A stretch of DNA of 64,000 bases from contig NZ_LAZS01000009.1 in assembly GCF_002007205.1 (NCBI RefSeq), positions 238,015 to 302,014 of the forward strand. The letters run 5' to 3'. The notes under the pieces were generated by a model. That model did no database searches. It was not told where the DNA came from and worked only from the letters and a program-made list of their open reading frames with translations. Below, piece by piece: positions 48,627 to 57,705 of the stretch (positions are counted from its first letter, which is position 1; each line of letters starts with the position of its first letter). The stretch is from Ensifer adhaerens (GTDB lineage Bacteria > Pseudomonadota > Alphaproteobacteria > Rhizobiales > Rhizobiaceae). Both the position numbers and the translations under genes were made by a program.

Positions 48627-50953
48627 TGCTCAGGCGCCTCGTTCTCCCAGCCCTGTTGCTTGCCGGCCTGGCGACGGCCGTGTCTGCGCAACCGTCGCCT
48701 TTCGACATGACGGGTGAGCGGCCGGCAGATGCTCCCATCCTGCAGCCGCCGGCAAAAACCGAAGGCGGCGGCGGGTCGGCGGAGCCCGCGGTCACGGTCA
48801 AGGCGCCAGACGAATTCAAGCGCTTCATCATTCCGTTCAGCGCGCTGTCGCTGACGGGCGAGGTCGATGAACGCACCTGGTCCGTCTATCTGACGCCGGC
48901 GCAGGCGCAATCGGCAGCGACGCTCGATTTCGCCTATCAGAACGCGATCGTCGTTGCGCCCGAGGCGTCGACGCTCTCGATCTTCATCAACGGCGAGCTC
49001 GCCGGCGAGAAGCCGATCGGCTCGGCGGAGGCGGCCACGGCTCTGAGCTACGACCTGAAACCCGGGCTGCTGCGCGCTGGCTCGAACGATGTTCGCGTCA
49101 AGGTCCGCCAGCGCCACCGCACGGACTGCACGGTCGAATCGACCTATGAACTGTGGACCGAGATCGCGCCGGAATCAGCCTTCATCCGCTTTGCCTCCGG
49201 CGACAGTGCCACGCTTTCCAGCCTTGACGACGTGCGTGCGGTCGGGCTCGACGCGCGCGGCCGGACACAGTTCAATGTGGTCGTTCCCGGCCTGCAGCAG
49301 CCGAGCCGCACCGCAGCGCTGATGCGGCTCGCGCAAGGGTTGGCGCTGCGCGGCCAGATGCCCGCCCAGGAATTCGCCCTCAGCGACACCATGCCCGAGC
49401 TTGCAAAGCCCGGGCAGATGACCGCGCTCGTCGGCACGGTCGAAGAAGTGTCGCCGTTCCTCGAGCGGCCGCCGGAAGGCGCGTCGAGCGGTCCCGTGGC
49501 CATGTTCGTGCGCGACGGCAAGACGAAGTCGTCGGTTCTGGTGGTCAGCGGCCCGGACTGGTCCGCGGTGCAGGAGGCGATCGAGGGGATCACGCAGCCG
49601 ATGGACCGTCCGAGCAACGTGCCGCGCGACGTCATCGCCACCGGGCGCTGGCTGCTGCCGGAGACGCCGCTGGTGGTCACGAACACGCGTCTGCGCTTCT
49701 CCGAACTCGGGGTGGAGACCAGCGAGTTCACCGGCCGGCGCTTCCGCACGCGTTTCTCCATTGCGGTACCGTCGGATTTCTATGCCGACGCCTATGGCGA
49801 CGCGACGCTGCTGCTCGACGCCGCCTATACGGAAGCGGTTCTTCCCGGCAGCCACATCGACATCTATGTCAACGGCAACATCGCATCGACGATCCCGCTG
49901 AATTCGGTCACCGGCGACATCCTGCGCCATTTGCCGATCAAGGTAACCATGCGGCATTTCAAGCCCGGGCCGAACCTGATCGAGATCGAGGCCGTGCTCT
50001 CCGCCGAACCGGACAAGGCCTGCGCGCCGGGCACGCCGGCTTCCAACGATCCGCGCTTTGCGCTTTTCGACACATCGGAACTGCGGATGCCGGATTTCGC
50101 CCGTATCGGCCGCCGACCGAACCTCGCGGCGATTTCGGGCGCCGCCGCCCCCTACCGCAATGATGCCGCCGCCGTTCCGCTTTTCCTCGATCGCGCCGAC
50201 GAGGACACGCTGTCTGCGGCGGCGACCTTCCTTGCCCGCCTGGCCGTTGCAGGCGGCAGGCCGCTGCTGGTGGAGGTGATCACATCGCCGCTTGCTGCCG
50301 GCAGCCGCAATGCGATCTTCATCGGCGCCATGCCGCAGTTGCCGAAGACGGTGCTGACACAGGTCGGCGTCGACCCCGCCAGGCAGATGTCCTGGGGCAA
50401 TGCGGAGGATACCGGCCGCCCCGACGACACGCAGAAGGCCATCGACGAGTGGCGCATGCGCCTGAGCGGCGGCGCATGGCGCAACCAGGTCACGGCATTC
50501 CAGACCTGGGTGAAGCAGGAGTTCGACATTTCGCTGAGCTCGCTTCGTATCCTGCCCGAAGCGCAGGCCGCCTATGTTCCGCCGGAGAGTGCGGGCCTGG
50601 TGATCGCCCAGGGCCCCAATCCGAGCGACGATGCCACCTGGACGCTTTTGACGGCGCCGACCGCCAAGCGCCTGCGCGAAGGCACGTCGGCAATCGCCGA
50701 CGTCACGCGATGGCAGCAGCTTGCCGGGCGGGTCTCGGCTTACGAGCCGGCGACGGACAAGATCGAGGCGACGCCGGTCGCAGGCTTCGATTTCGTCCAG
50801 ACGCAGCCGGCCTCGCTGACCAACTATCGTCTGATCTTCGCCAACTGGCTGTCGAGCAACATCATGGCCTATGCCCTGCTGCTGATCGTGCTGTCGGTGC
50901 TACTGGGGCTGGCGACTTCCTTCATGCTGACCCGGCTCGGGCGACGCCAATGA
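48626..50953 (+). CDS. bcsB: Cellulose synthase periplasmic/regulatory subunit
   Basis: A 775-residue periplasmic protein with a signal peptide (MLRRLVLPALLLAGLATAVS) and a single C-terminal membrane anchor (about residues 748-770; IMAYALLLIVLSVLLGLATS). Between them are two carbohydrate-binding/flavodoxin-like repeats, visible as IFINGELAGEKPIGS and DIYVNGNIASTIPLNS. It guides the nascent glucan from BcsA through the periplasm. A longer open frame starting inside bcsA was rejected because GAAGGAGG precedes the ATG at 48626. It overlaps bcsZ by ATGA. Confidence 0.95.
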   Translation: MLRRLVLPALLLAGLATAVSAQPSPFDMTGERPADAPILQPPAKTEGGGGSAEPAVTVKAPDEFKRFIIPFSALSLTGEVDERTWSVYLTPAQAQSAATLDFAYQNAIVVAPEASTLSIFINGELAGEKPIGSAEAATALSYDLKPGLLRAGSNDVRVKVRQRHRTDCTVESTYELWTEIAPESAFIRFASGDSATLSSLDDVRAVGLDARGRTQFNVVVPGLQQPSRTAALMRLAQGLALRGQMPAQEFALSDTMPELAKPGQMTALVGTVEEVSPFLERPPEGASSGPVAMFVRDGKTKSSVLVVSGPDWSAVQEAIEGITQPMDRPSNVPRDVIATGRWLLPETPLVVTNTRLRFSELGVETSEFTGRRFRTRFSIAVPSDFYADAYGDATLLLDAAYTEAVLPGSHIDIYVNGNIASTIPLNSVTGDILRHLPIKVTMRHFKPGPNLIEIEAVLSAEPDKACAPGTPASNDPRFALFDTSELRMPDFARIGRRPNLAAISGAAAPYRNDAAAVPLFLDRADEDTLSAAATFLARLAVAGGRPLLVEVITSPLAAGSRNAIFIGAMPQLPKTVLTQVGVDPARQMSWGNAEDTGRPDDTQKAIDEWRMRLSGGAWRNQVTAFQTWVKQEFDISLSSLRILPEAQAAYVPPESAGLVIAQGPNPSDDATWTLLTAPTAKRLREGTSAIADVTRWQQLAGRVSAYEPATDKIEATPVAGFDFVQTQPASLTNYRLIFANWLSSNIMAYALLLIVLSVLLGLATSFMLTRLGRRQ

Positions 50954-51999
50954 GGTGGCGAACCGCGCTCCTCGCCGGATTGCTCGCGCTCCTGATGCCG
51001 CTGGCGGCCGGCGCGGACGAACAGGGGGGCTCGGTGAAGGCGGGGGAATGGGACCAGTACAAGGCGCGCTTCCTCGATTCCGGCGGGCGGATCATCGACG
51101 ACGCCAATGGCAATGTCAGCCATAGCGAGGGACAGGGCTATGGCCTGCTTCTCGCGGTGCTTGCCGAAAACCCGGCGGACTTCGCGCTGATCTGGTCGTT
51201 CACGCGCCGCGAGCTGCTGCTTCGCGATGACGGGCTGGCGGCCTGGAAGTGGAGCCCGAGTGAGACACCGCACATTATCGATATCAACAACGCCACCGAC
51301 GGCGACATCCTGATCGCCTATGCGCTGGTGCTCGCCGGGGAACGCTGGAAGCGGCAGGACTACAGCCAAGCGGCGTCGCGGATCGCCAGGGCCATTCTCG
51401 ACAATGCCCTGCTCGACCATGGCGGGCGAACGCTGCTTTTGCCCGGCGTTTCGGGCTTTGGCACGACCGACCGCCCCGATGGCCCGGTCGTCAATCCATC
51501 TTACTGGATATTCGAAGCCTTTCCGGCGCTTGATCGTGTGGCGCCGTCGCCGCGTTGGAAAAAGCTCTCCGACGATGGACTGGCATTGTTGAATGCTGTT
51601 CAATCGGGTCCGAGGAAACTACCGGCCGATTGGGTCAGCCTGCGCGCGATGCCGAAACCGGCTCAAGGCTTTCCGGCCGAATTCGGCTATAACGCCTTGC
51701 GGATACCGCTCTACCTTGCACGCGCTGATATGGGCGGCCGCGAACTGATGGCGAGACTGCGGGAGGGGATGACCGGCGACAATGATGCACTGGTTCTCAG
51801 CGACGCCTCCACGGGTGCCGTTGAAGCCAGCCTCACGGACCCCGGTTATCGATTTGTTAACCATATTCTGGCCTGTGTCTTGGACCGGGTGCCGATACCC
51901 GACCGCGTCAAGGTGTTCAGCCCGACGCAATATTATCCTTCCACGCTGCACCTGTTGGGGCTGTCTTACGTGAGGGAGAAGCGTCCGGAGTGTCTATGA
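50950..51999 (+). CDS. bcsZ: Cellulase, glycoside hydrolase family 8
   Basis: A 349-residue secreted endoglucanase. The signal peptide is MRWRTALLAGLLALLMPLAA. The catalytic acid is Glu60 in SHSEGQGYGLLLA, and a typical substrate-cleft segment is DINNATDGDILIAYAL (about residue 115). BcsZ trims or edits nascent cellulose in the periplasm and is needed for normal fibril formation; CelC of Agrobacterium is the equivalent. ATGA overlaps link it to bcsB and to the TPR gene that follows. Confidence 0.95.
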   Translation: MRWRTALLAGLLALLMPLAAGADEQGGSVKAGEWDQYKARFLDSGGRIIDDANGNVSHSEGQGYGLLLAVLAENPADFALIWSFTRRELLLRDDGLAAWKWSPSETPHIIDINNATDGDILIAYALVLAGERWKRQDYSQAASRIARAILDNALLDHGGRTLLLPGVSGFGTTDRPDGPVVNPSYWIFEAFPALDRVAPSPRWKKLSDDGLALLNAVQSGPRKLPADWVSLRAMPKPAQGFPAEFGYNALRIPLYLARADMGGRELMARLREGMTGDNDALVLSDASTGAVEASLTDPGYRFVNHILACVLDRVPIPDRVKVFSPTQYYPSTLHLLGLSYVREKRPECL

Positions 52000-54173
52000 A
52001 GTCCTCAATCGTTGCCATTGCCGCTGTGATGACTACGGCGATCGGGGTTGCCGGACTAACCGATGGCGGATTCTTGCGCCAGGACAACAAGAAACTCGGC
52101 AGCTTGACTGGCGAGAGCCAGGGCGCCTCCGCCGTCAGCGGCATCGCGGGTGAGGGCGGGCGCGGCGCGCCGCAGTTTACCGAGGTGGCCCAGGCCGACA
52201 GGCCGTCGGAGGAAGCAAAAAGCCCGGGAAAGCCGCAGCCGGTCGTCGACGAGTCGGCGCTTCGCTACTTTGCCGCCAAGGGCGATACGGCGCGGCTGCA
52301 GGCGGAAATCTCGCGCCTGCGCTCGCTTTATCCCGACTGGGTTCCGCCAGCCGATCCGCTGGCGGTGCCACGCAACACCGACGTTGCGCTCGAAACCATG
52401 TGGCGGCTCTATTCGGAGGGCCGCTACGCCGAGGTGCGCAAGGCGATCGCCGAGCGTCAGGCGAAGGAAACCGCCTGGCAGCCGCCGTCGGACCTCCTGG
52501 AGCGCCTCAACGTCGCCGAAGCCCGCGCTCGCCTGGTGAACGCCTCCGAACTCAAGCAATACGAGACCGTCATTTCGGCTGCCGCGAGCACGCCCAGCCT
52601 TTTGACCTGCTCCGAAGTGGACGTTCTCTGGCACGTCGCCAACGCCTTTGCGCAAACCAAGCGGCCCGAGCGCGCCCGCGACGCCTATCTCTATGTCCTG
52701 AAGAATTGCGAGAACGCACCCGAGCGTCTTGCGACCGTGCAGAAGGCAGCGGCTGTCTTGCCCTATGCCACGCTGCAGGATTTGCTCGCCTATGAGCGCA
52801 CCTCGCCGGAGGGAGTGCCGGAGTTCGAGAGCATTCGCGACGATCTCGCCCGCCGCTTCGTCGCCGAAGGCGACGAGGACAAGACGCTGGCGGTCGATCC
52901 CAAGTACGTCCAGCGGGTCGAGAAGCTGGCCGAAACCGGCGGCACTGCGAGCGACGCATTGCTGCTTGGCTGGTACCAGCTGCGCCGCGACAACATGAGC
53001 GCCGCCGAGCAATGGTTCCAACGGGCGCACGACAAGGAAGACAGTGCTTCCGCCGCGCAGGGCCTGGCCCTGACGCTGATTGCGCGCAAGGCGCCGGCCG
53101 AAGCCGAAGCCGTTCTCTACCGGTGGCGGGACAGCTCGCCCGATGCGCTTGCGACCTATTTTGCGGCGACCGCCAACCTCCTGGCGATCGATCCGCCTTT
53201 GGCCCTCGATGCGGCCGTGCTGGCGCGGATCGCCGCAGAAACGACCAAGGCCCGCGAGCCGGCGACGGCGCAGCAGTTCGGCTGGTATGCCCGCGCCCTC
53301 AACCAGCCGGCAACCGCCGCGCAATGGTTCGCCACGGCCCTGCGCTGGAAGCCGGACGACGAGCCCTCGGCCTACGGCCTTGCCCTCAGCCGTGACCAGC
53401 TCGGCGACAAGGACGGCGTGGTAGAAATTCAGCGGTTATGGTCCGGTCGTTCCGAGCGCATCGCCCGCCTCGGCGAGGTCAAGGAGCAGCTCGACGAAGT
53501 CAACCGCGTGCGGGCGCCGATTGTCGAGGCGCAACGGGCCCAGCCACAGGCGACCACACGCACGACCGTCGTGACGGAGGTGGTGGAACAGCCGGTTTCC
53601 CAGAGGCCGCGCGTCACCGGTTCTGCCCAGAAAGCCGTTCGAACTGGCGCCGGCTGCCGAACCACCATCAATCCCGCGGGCATGGCGCCGCAGGCGGCGC
53701 TGGCGCGCGGATGGTGCCTGATGGATCTCAATCGCCCGCTGGAGGCCGCCGAAGCCTTTGAGGTCGCCCTGCAGGCGTCGGCCTCGCAGGTCCGCGAAGA
53801 CGCAGCCTATGGCCAGAGCCTTGCTTACCTGCGCGCTGGCCTGACCAACAAGGCGGCGGTTTCCGCGACGAAGTCGACGCAGAACAGGGGACGGGCCGAC
53901 GAACTTCAGACGGCGATCCTCGCCGACCGTGCCATCGCGGCTTTCAACGCCAAGCGCTACCGCGAGGCGATCCTGTTTCTCGATCAGCTCGGGCAGATTT
54001 CGACCCGCCGCCAGGACCTGATGGTGCTGCGCGGCTACGCCTACATGAACCTCAAGTACCACGCGGAAGCGCGGCGCATCTTCGAAGCACTTGCAGCCAC
54101 CGGCAACCGCGACGCGATGCAGGGCCTTGCGGCCGTCGAGGCCAGCCAGGAAATCTGGCCGAACAAGAACTGA
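51996..54173 (+). CDS. TPR-repeat protein of the cellulose operon (BcsC-like, no barrel)
   Basis: A 725-residue exported protein. An N-terminal hydrophobic segment (MKSSIVAIAAVMTTAIGVAG) precedes many tetratricopeptide-like helical repeats. Recognisable examples are SAAEQWFQRAHDKEDSASAA, ATAAQWFATALRWKPDDEPS and PLEAAEAFEVALQASASQVR. It occupies the position of bcsC, but BcsC is about 1150 residues with an outer-membrane beta-barrel, and no barrel is visible here. It probably scaffolds the periplasmic export path, with a barrel encoded elsewhere or not used. ATGA overlap with bcsZ; it is the last gene of the operon. Confidence 0.8.
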   Translation: MKSSIVAIAAVMTTAIGVAGLTDGGFLRQDNKKLGSLTGESQGASAVSGIAGEGGRGAPQFTEVAQADRPSEEAKSPGKPQPVVDESALRYFAAKGDTARLQAEISRLRSLYPDWVPPADPLAVPRNTDVALETMWRLYSEGRYAEVRKAIAERQAKETAWQPPSDLLERLNVAEARARLVNASELKQYETVISAAASTPSLLTCSEVDVLWHVANAFAQTKRPERARDAYLYVLKNCENAPERLATVQKAAAVLPYATLQDLLAYERTSPEGVPEFESIRDDLARRFVAEGDEDKTLAVDPKYVQRVEKLAETGGTASDALLLGWYQLRRDNMSAAEQWFQRAHDKEDSASAAQGLALTLIARKAPAEAEAVLYRWRDSSPDALATYFAATANLLAIDPPLALDAAVLARIAAETTKAREPATAQQFGWYARALNQPATAAQWFATALRWKPDDEPSAYGLALSRDQLGDKDGVVEIQRLWSGRSERIARLGEVKEQLDEVNRVRAPIVEAQRAQPQATTRTTVVTEVVEQPVSQRPRVTGSAQKAVRTGAGCRTTINPAGMAPQAALARGWCLMDLNRPLEAAEAFEVALQASASQVREDAAYGQSLAYLRAGLTNKAAVSATKSTQNRGRADELQTAILADRAIAAFNAKRYREAILFLDQLGQISTRRQDLMVLRGYAYMNLKYHAEARRIFEALAATGNRDAMQGLAAVEASQEIWPNKN

Positions 54174-54479
54174 GCGGTTGCTGCCACAGGCAGCACCAGG
54201 GTTCTTCATCCCAATGTGGAGCGCCGATCCGCTTCGGCAGGCGCGACAGCGCGGCGACCCGGTCGCGCAAAGGATGCAATCGGCGCGTGCCCTCGGATTT
54301 TCATATCGTGCTTGGCTTTGCCGCTCTTTGGAAGGAAATTAGCGAGACGCGGTGCTATCGTCCGGTCCTGTCGCGGCGTTGATATCATTGCATTCGCCGC
54401 GATCCGCGTAGAGGATGGAGCGTTATCGTCCGGCCGCTGTGGGAGGAGACCACGCGGCAGGGGCGATGGGAGGATAAAC
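54174..54479 (+). other. Intergenic region between the cellulose and leucine operons
   Basis: A 306-base gap with no credible gene. A hairpin TGCTGCC-ACA-GGCAGCA (54179-54195) just after the TPR stop may end the cellulose transcript. The 10-mer TATCGTCCGG occurs at 54356-54365 and again at 54424-54433, possibly part of the promoter control of ivd, but may be chance. No clear -35/-10 or LiuR-type palindrome was recognised. Confidence 0.4.
54179..54195 (+). terminator. Hairpin after the cellulose operon
   Basis: Arms TGCTGCC (54179-54185) and GGCAGCA (54189-54195) around ACA, five bases after the TPR-gene stop. No T-run, so moderate support. Confidence 0.4.
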
Positions 54480-55643
54480 ATGTTTCAGGGCGGATTGAGC
54501 TTCGCGCTTGGCGAGGACATCGAGGCGTTGCGCGAAAGCGTGCAGCGCTTCGCAACGGACCGCATCGCGCCATTGGCGGATGAAACCGATCGCAACAACG
54601 CATTTCCGACGCAGCTCTGGCGCGAGATGGGCGAGCTCGGCCTGCTCGGGATTACCGCCGGCGAGGAGCATGGCGGTGCCGGCATGGGCTATCTTGCCCA
54701 TTGCGTGGCGATGGAAGAGATCAGCCGGGCATCGGCCTCGATCGGCCTCAGCTACGGCGCCCATTCCAATCTCTGCGTCAACCAGATCAACCGCAACGGC
54801 AACGACGACCAGAAGGCACGTTACCTGCCGAAGCTGATTTCCGGCGAACATGTCGGTGCGCTGGCGATGTCCGAACCTGGTGCCGGCTCCGACGTCGTGT
54901 CGATGACGCTTCGCGCTGACAAGCGCGGCGACCGCTATGTGCTCAACGGCAACAAGATGTGGATCACCAACGGTCCGGACGCCGACGTGCTCGTCGTCTA
55001 CGCCAAGACCGACCCGACGGCCGGCCCGCGCGGCATCACCGCTTTCCTGGTCGAGAAGGGTTTTGCCGGGTTTTCCACCGGCCAGAAACTCGACAAGCTC
55101 GGCATGCGCGGCTCCAACACCTGCGAACTGATCTTTAAAGACTGCGAAGTGCCGGAAGAAAACGTGCTCGGCGCGATCGGTGGCGGCGTGCGTGTTCTGA
55201 TGTCCGGGCTCGACTATGAGCGCGTCGTGCTTTCGGCCGGCCCGCTCGGCATCATGGCCGCTTGCCTCGATGTGGTCGTCCCCTATCTGCATGAACGCAA
55301 GCAGTTCGGTCAGGCGATCGGCGAGTTCCAGTTGATGCAGGGCAAGCTCGCGGACATGTATGTGACGGCGAATGCGGCACGCGCCTATGTCTATGCGGTG
55401 GCAGCGGCCTGCGACCGCGGCGAGACGACGCGCAAGGATGCGGCCGGCTGCATTCTTTACGCGGCCGAGAAGGCGACGGCGCTCGCTCTCGAAGCGATCC
55501 AGGCGCTCGGGGGCAACGGCTACACCAACGACTATCCGGCGGGCCGCCTGCTGCGCGACGCCAAGCTCTACGAGATCGGTGCCGGCACCAGCGAAATCCG
55601 CCGCATGCTGATCGGGCGGGAACTGTTCACCGAGACGAGCTAG
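54480..55643 (+). CDS. ivd: Isovaleryl-CoA dehydrogenase
   Basis: A 387-residue FAD acyl-CoA dehydrogenase that oxidises isovaleryl-CoA to 3-methylcrotonyl-CoA in leucine breakdown. Family segments are [15 protein letters not shown] (about residue 126), [15 protein letters not shown], and [17 protein letters not shown] (about 240-256). In this last segment the catalytic Glu precedes RVV, at the position specific to isovaleryl-CoA and long-chain dehydrogenases. [14 protein letters not shown] and [15 protein letters not shown] follow. The ATG has GGGAGGA upstream. The next genes encode both subunits of methylcrotonyl-CoA carboxylase, which confirms the assignment. Confidence 0.95.
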   Translation: MFQGGLSFALGEDIEALRESVQRFATDRIAPLADETDRNNAFPTQLWREMGELGLLGITAGEEHGGAGMGYLAHCVAMEEISRASASIGLSYGAHSNLCVNQINRNGNDDQKARYLPKLISGEHVGALAMSEPGAGSDVVSMTLRADKRGDRYVLNGNKMWITNGPDADVLVVYAKTDPTAGPRGITAFLVEKGFAGFSTGQKLDKLGMRGSNTCELIFKDCEVPEENVLGAIGGGVRVLMSGLDYERVVLSAGPLGIMAACLDVVVPYLHERKQFGQAIGEFQLMQGKLADMYVTANAARAYVYAVAAACDRGETTRKDAAGCILYAAEKATALALEAIQALGGNGYTNDYPAGRLLRDAKLYEIGAGTSEIRRMLIGRELFTETS

Positions 55644-55688
55644 GCGGGATGAGACGAAAGCGGCCGAACTCGATCCAATGAGGACTTC

Positions 55689-57296
55689 ATGACCGTTCTG
55701 AAATCTCACATCTCGCCGTCCTCCGATGCGTTCAAGGCAAACCAGGCCGCCATGGCCGAGGCGATCGCGACCGTCGAAGAGGCGGTGAAAGTGGCGGCCG
55801 CCGGTGGCGGTGACGCGGCGCGCGAACGCCATGTCAGCCGCGGCAAGCTCCTGCCGCGCGATCGCGTCGCCAACCTCATCGATCCGGCAACGCCCTTCCT
55901 CGAAGTGGGCACGACGGCGGCGCACGGCCTGTACAACGGCGATGCGCCGGCTGCCGGTTTGATTACCGGTATTGGCCGCGTGTCGGGCCGCGAATGCATG
56001 ATCGTCTGCAACGACCCGACGGTCAAAGGCGGCACCTACTACCCGCTGACGGTGAAGAAGCACTTGCGCGCGCAGGAGATCGCCGCGGAAAACCAGCTAC
56101 CCTGCATCTACCTCGTCGATTCCGGCGGCGCGAACCTGCCGAACCAGGACGAGGTCTTCCCGGATCGCGACCACTTCGGCCGGATCTTCTACAACCAGGC
56201 CAACATGTCGGCGGCTGGCATTCCGCAGATCGCCGTCGTCATGGGATCGTGCACGGCCGGCGGCGCCTACGTGCCGGCCATGTCCGACGAGACGATCATC
56301 GTCGAAGGCCAGGGCACGATCTTTCTCGCCGGGCCGCCACTCGTCAGGGCGGCCACCGGTGAGGTCGTCTCGGCCGAGGATCTCGGCGGTGCCGACGTCC
56401 ATACTCGGCTCTCGGGCGTGGCCGACCATCTGGCGCGTGACGACGCCCATGCGCTGGCGCTGGCGCGCCGCGCGGTCGCGGCCCTGAACCGGCACAAGCC
56501 GCTGTCGGTCGAACTCGCAACACCGGAGCCGCCGCTCTACGACCCGCACGAGATCGCCGGCATCGTGCCCTCCGATCTGCGCACGCCCTATGACATCCGC
56601 GAGGTCATCGCCCGCACCGTCGACGGCTCCCGTTTCGACGAATTCAAGGCCCGCTATGGCACGACGCTCGTCTGCGGCTTTGCCCATGTGCACGGCATCC
56701 CGGTCGGGATCATCGCCAACAATGGCGTGCTGTTCTCCGAATCCGCGTTGAAGGGCGCGCATTTCGTCGAACTCTGCGCCCAGCGCAAGATCCCGCTCGT
56801 GTTCCTGCAGAACATCACCGGCTTCATGGTCGGGCGGAAATATGAGACGGAAGGGATCGCCAAGCACGGTGCCAAGCTGGTGACGGCGGTGGCGACGGCG
56901 CGGGTGCCGAAGGTGACGATGCTGGTCGGCGGTTCCTTCGGCGCCGGCAATTACGGCATGTGCGGCCGCGCCTTTTCACCGCGCTTCCTGTGGACCTGGC
57001 CGAACAGCCGCATCTCTGTCATGGGCGGCGAACAGGCAGCCGGCGTGTTGACGACCGTGCGCAGCGAAGCGTTGAAGCGGGCAGGGAGCCCCTGGAGCGA
57101 GGAGGAGGAGGCGCGCTTCCGCCAGCCGATCCTTGATCTCTTCGAGCGCCAGAGCCATCCGCTCTATGCCTCCGCAAGGCTTTGGGACGACGGCGTCGTC
57201 GATCCGCGCAAGACGCGCGACGTGCTCGGCCTGTCGCTGTCGGCGGCGCTCAACGCGCCGATCGAAGACACGCGCTTCGGCCTCTTCAGGATGTAG
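55689..57296 (+). CDS. mccB: 3-methylcrotonyl-CoA carboxylase, carboxyltransferase (beta) subunit
   Basis: A 535-residue biotin-dependent carboxyltransferase that transfers CO2 from biotin to 3-methylcrotonyl-CoA. It has the two crotonase-like halves of the family, with [20 protein letters not shown] (about residue 185), [18 protein letters not shown] (about 346) and [20 protein letters not shown] (about 418). Length equals known MccB/LiuB proteins. It is 45 bases after ivd and 10 bases before a RidA-family gene, with the alpha subunit gene following. Confidence 0.95.
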   Translation: MTVLKSHISPSSDAFKANQAAMAEAIATVEEAVKVAAAGGGDAARERHVSRGKLLPRDRVANLIDPATPFLEVGTTAAHGLYNGDAPAAGLITGIGRVSGRECMIVCNDPTVKGGTYYPLTVKKHLRAQEIAAENQLPCIYLVDSGGANLPNQDEVFPDRDHFGRIFYNQANMSAAGIPQIAVVMGSCTAGGAYVPAMSDETIIVEGQGTIFLAGPPLVRAATGEVVSAEDLGGADVHTRLSGVADHLARDDAHALALARRAVAALNRHKPLSVELATPEPPLYDPHEIAGIVPSDLRTPYDIREVIARTVDGSRFDEFKARYGTTLVCGFAHVHGIPVGIIANNGVLFSESALKGAHFVELCAQRKIPLVFLQNITGFMVGRKYETEGIAKHGAKLVTAVATARVPKVTMLVGGSFGAGNYGMCGRAFSPRFLWTWPNSRISVMGGEQAAGVLTTVRSEALKRAGSPWSEEEEARFRQPILDLFERQSHPLYASARLWDDGVVDPRKTRDVLGLSLSAALNAPIEDTRFGLFRM

Positions 57297-57306
57297 GGAT
57301 ACCGCC

Positions 57307-57690
57307 ATGAAACGCGAAAACATCAATGCCCCGAACGCACCGCAGCCACGTGGAGGCTATTCGCAGGCCGTTCGCCTGGAGAATTTCGAGCGCCTGCTTT
57401 TCGTCAGCGGCCAGGTGCCGCTGACGCCTGAAGACGCGCTGCCGGAGGGCTTCGAGGCGCAGGCGCGCCAGGTCTGGGCCAACATCGACGCGCAACTGGT
57501 CGCTGCCGGCATGACCAGGGCCGACATCGTCAAGGTGACGGTCCTGCTCGCCGATCGCCAGCACGCCATGGCCAACCGTGCGGCCCGCCAGGATTATCTC
57601 GGCAAGCTCGCGCCGGCCATGACGGTGGCGATCGCCGGCATTTTCGATGCCGGCTGGTTGCTCGAAATCGATGTGATCGCAGCGCAATAG
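57307..57690 (+). CDS. RidA/YjgF-family protein inside the leucine operon
   Basis: A 127-residue protein of the RidA/YjgF/UK114 fold. It shows GGYSQAVRLENFERLLFVSG, QVWANIDAQLVAAGMTRADI, VKVTVLLADRQH and a C-terminal EIDVIAA strand. The active-site Arg expected in enamine/imine deaminases (R105 type, usually in a VxR-x-LP context) is not evident, so deaminase activity is uncertain. The ATG at 57307 is 10 bases after mccB; the longer upstream frame overlaps mccB and was rejected. It lies between the two carboxylase subunit genes. Confidence 0.85.
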   Translation: MKRENINAPNAPQPRGGYSQAVRLENFERLLFVSGQVPLTPEDALPEGFEAQARQVWANIDAQLVAAGMTRADIVKVTVLLADRQHAMANRAARQDYLGKLAPAMTVAIAGIFDAGWLLEIDVIAAQ

Positions 57691-57705
57691 GGCCAGGGGA
57701 TGCCG

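Noticed and set aside
54423..56063. 546-codon minus-strand frame over ivd and mccB
   Set aside because: Antisense shadow of two clearly recognised genes; no domain.
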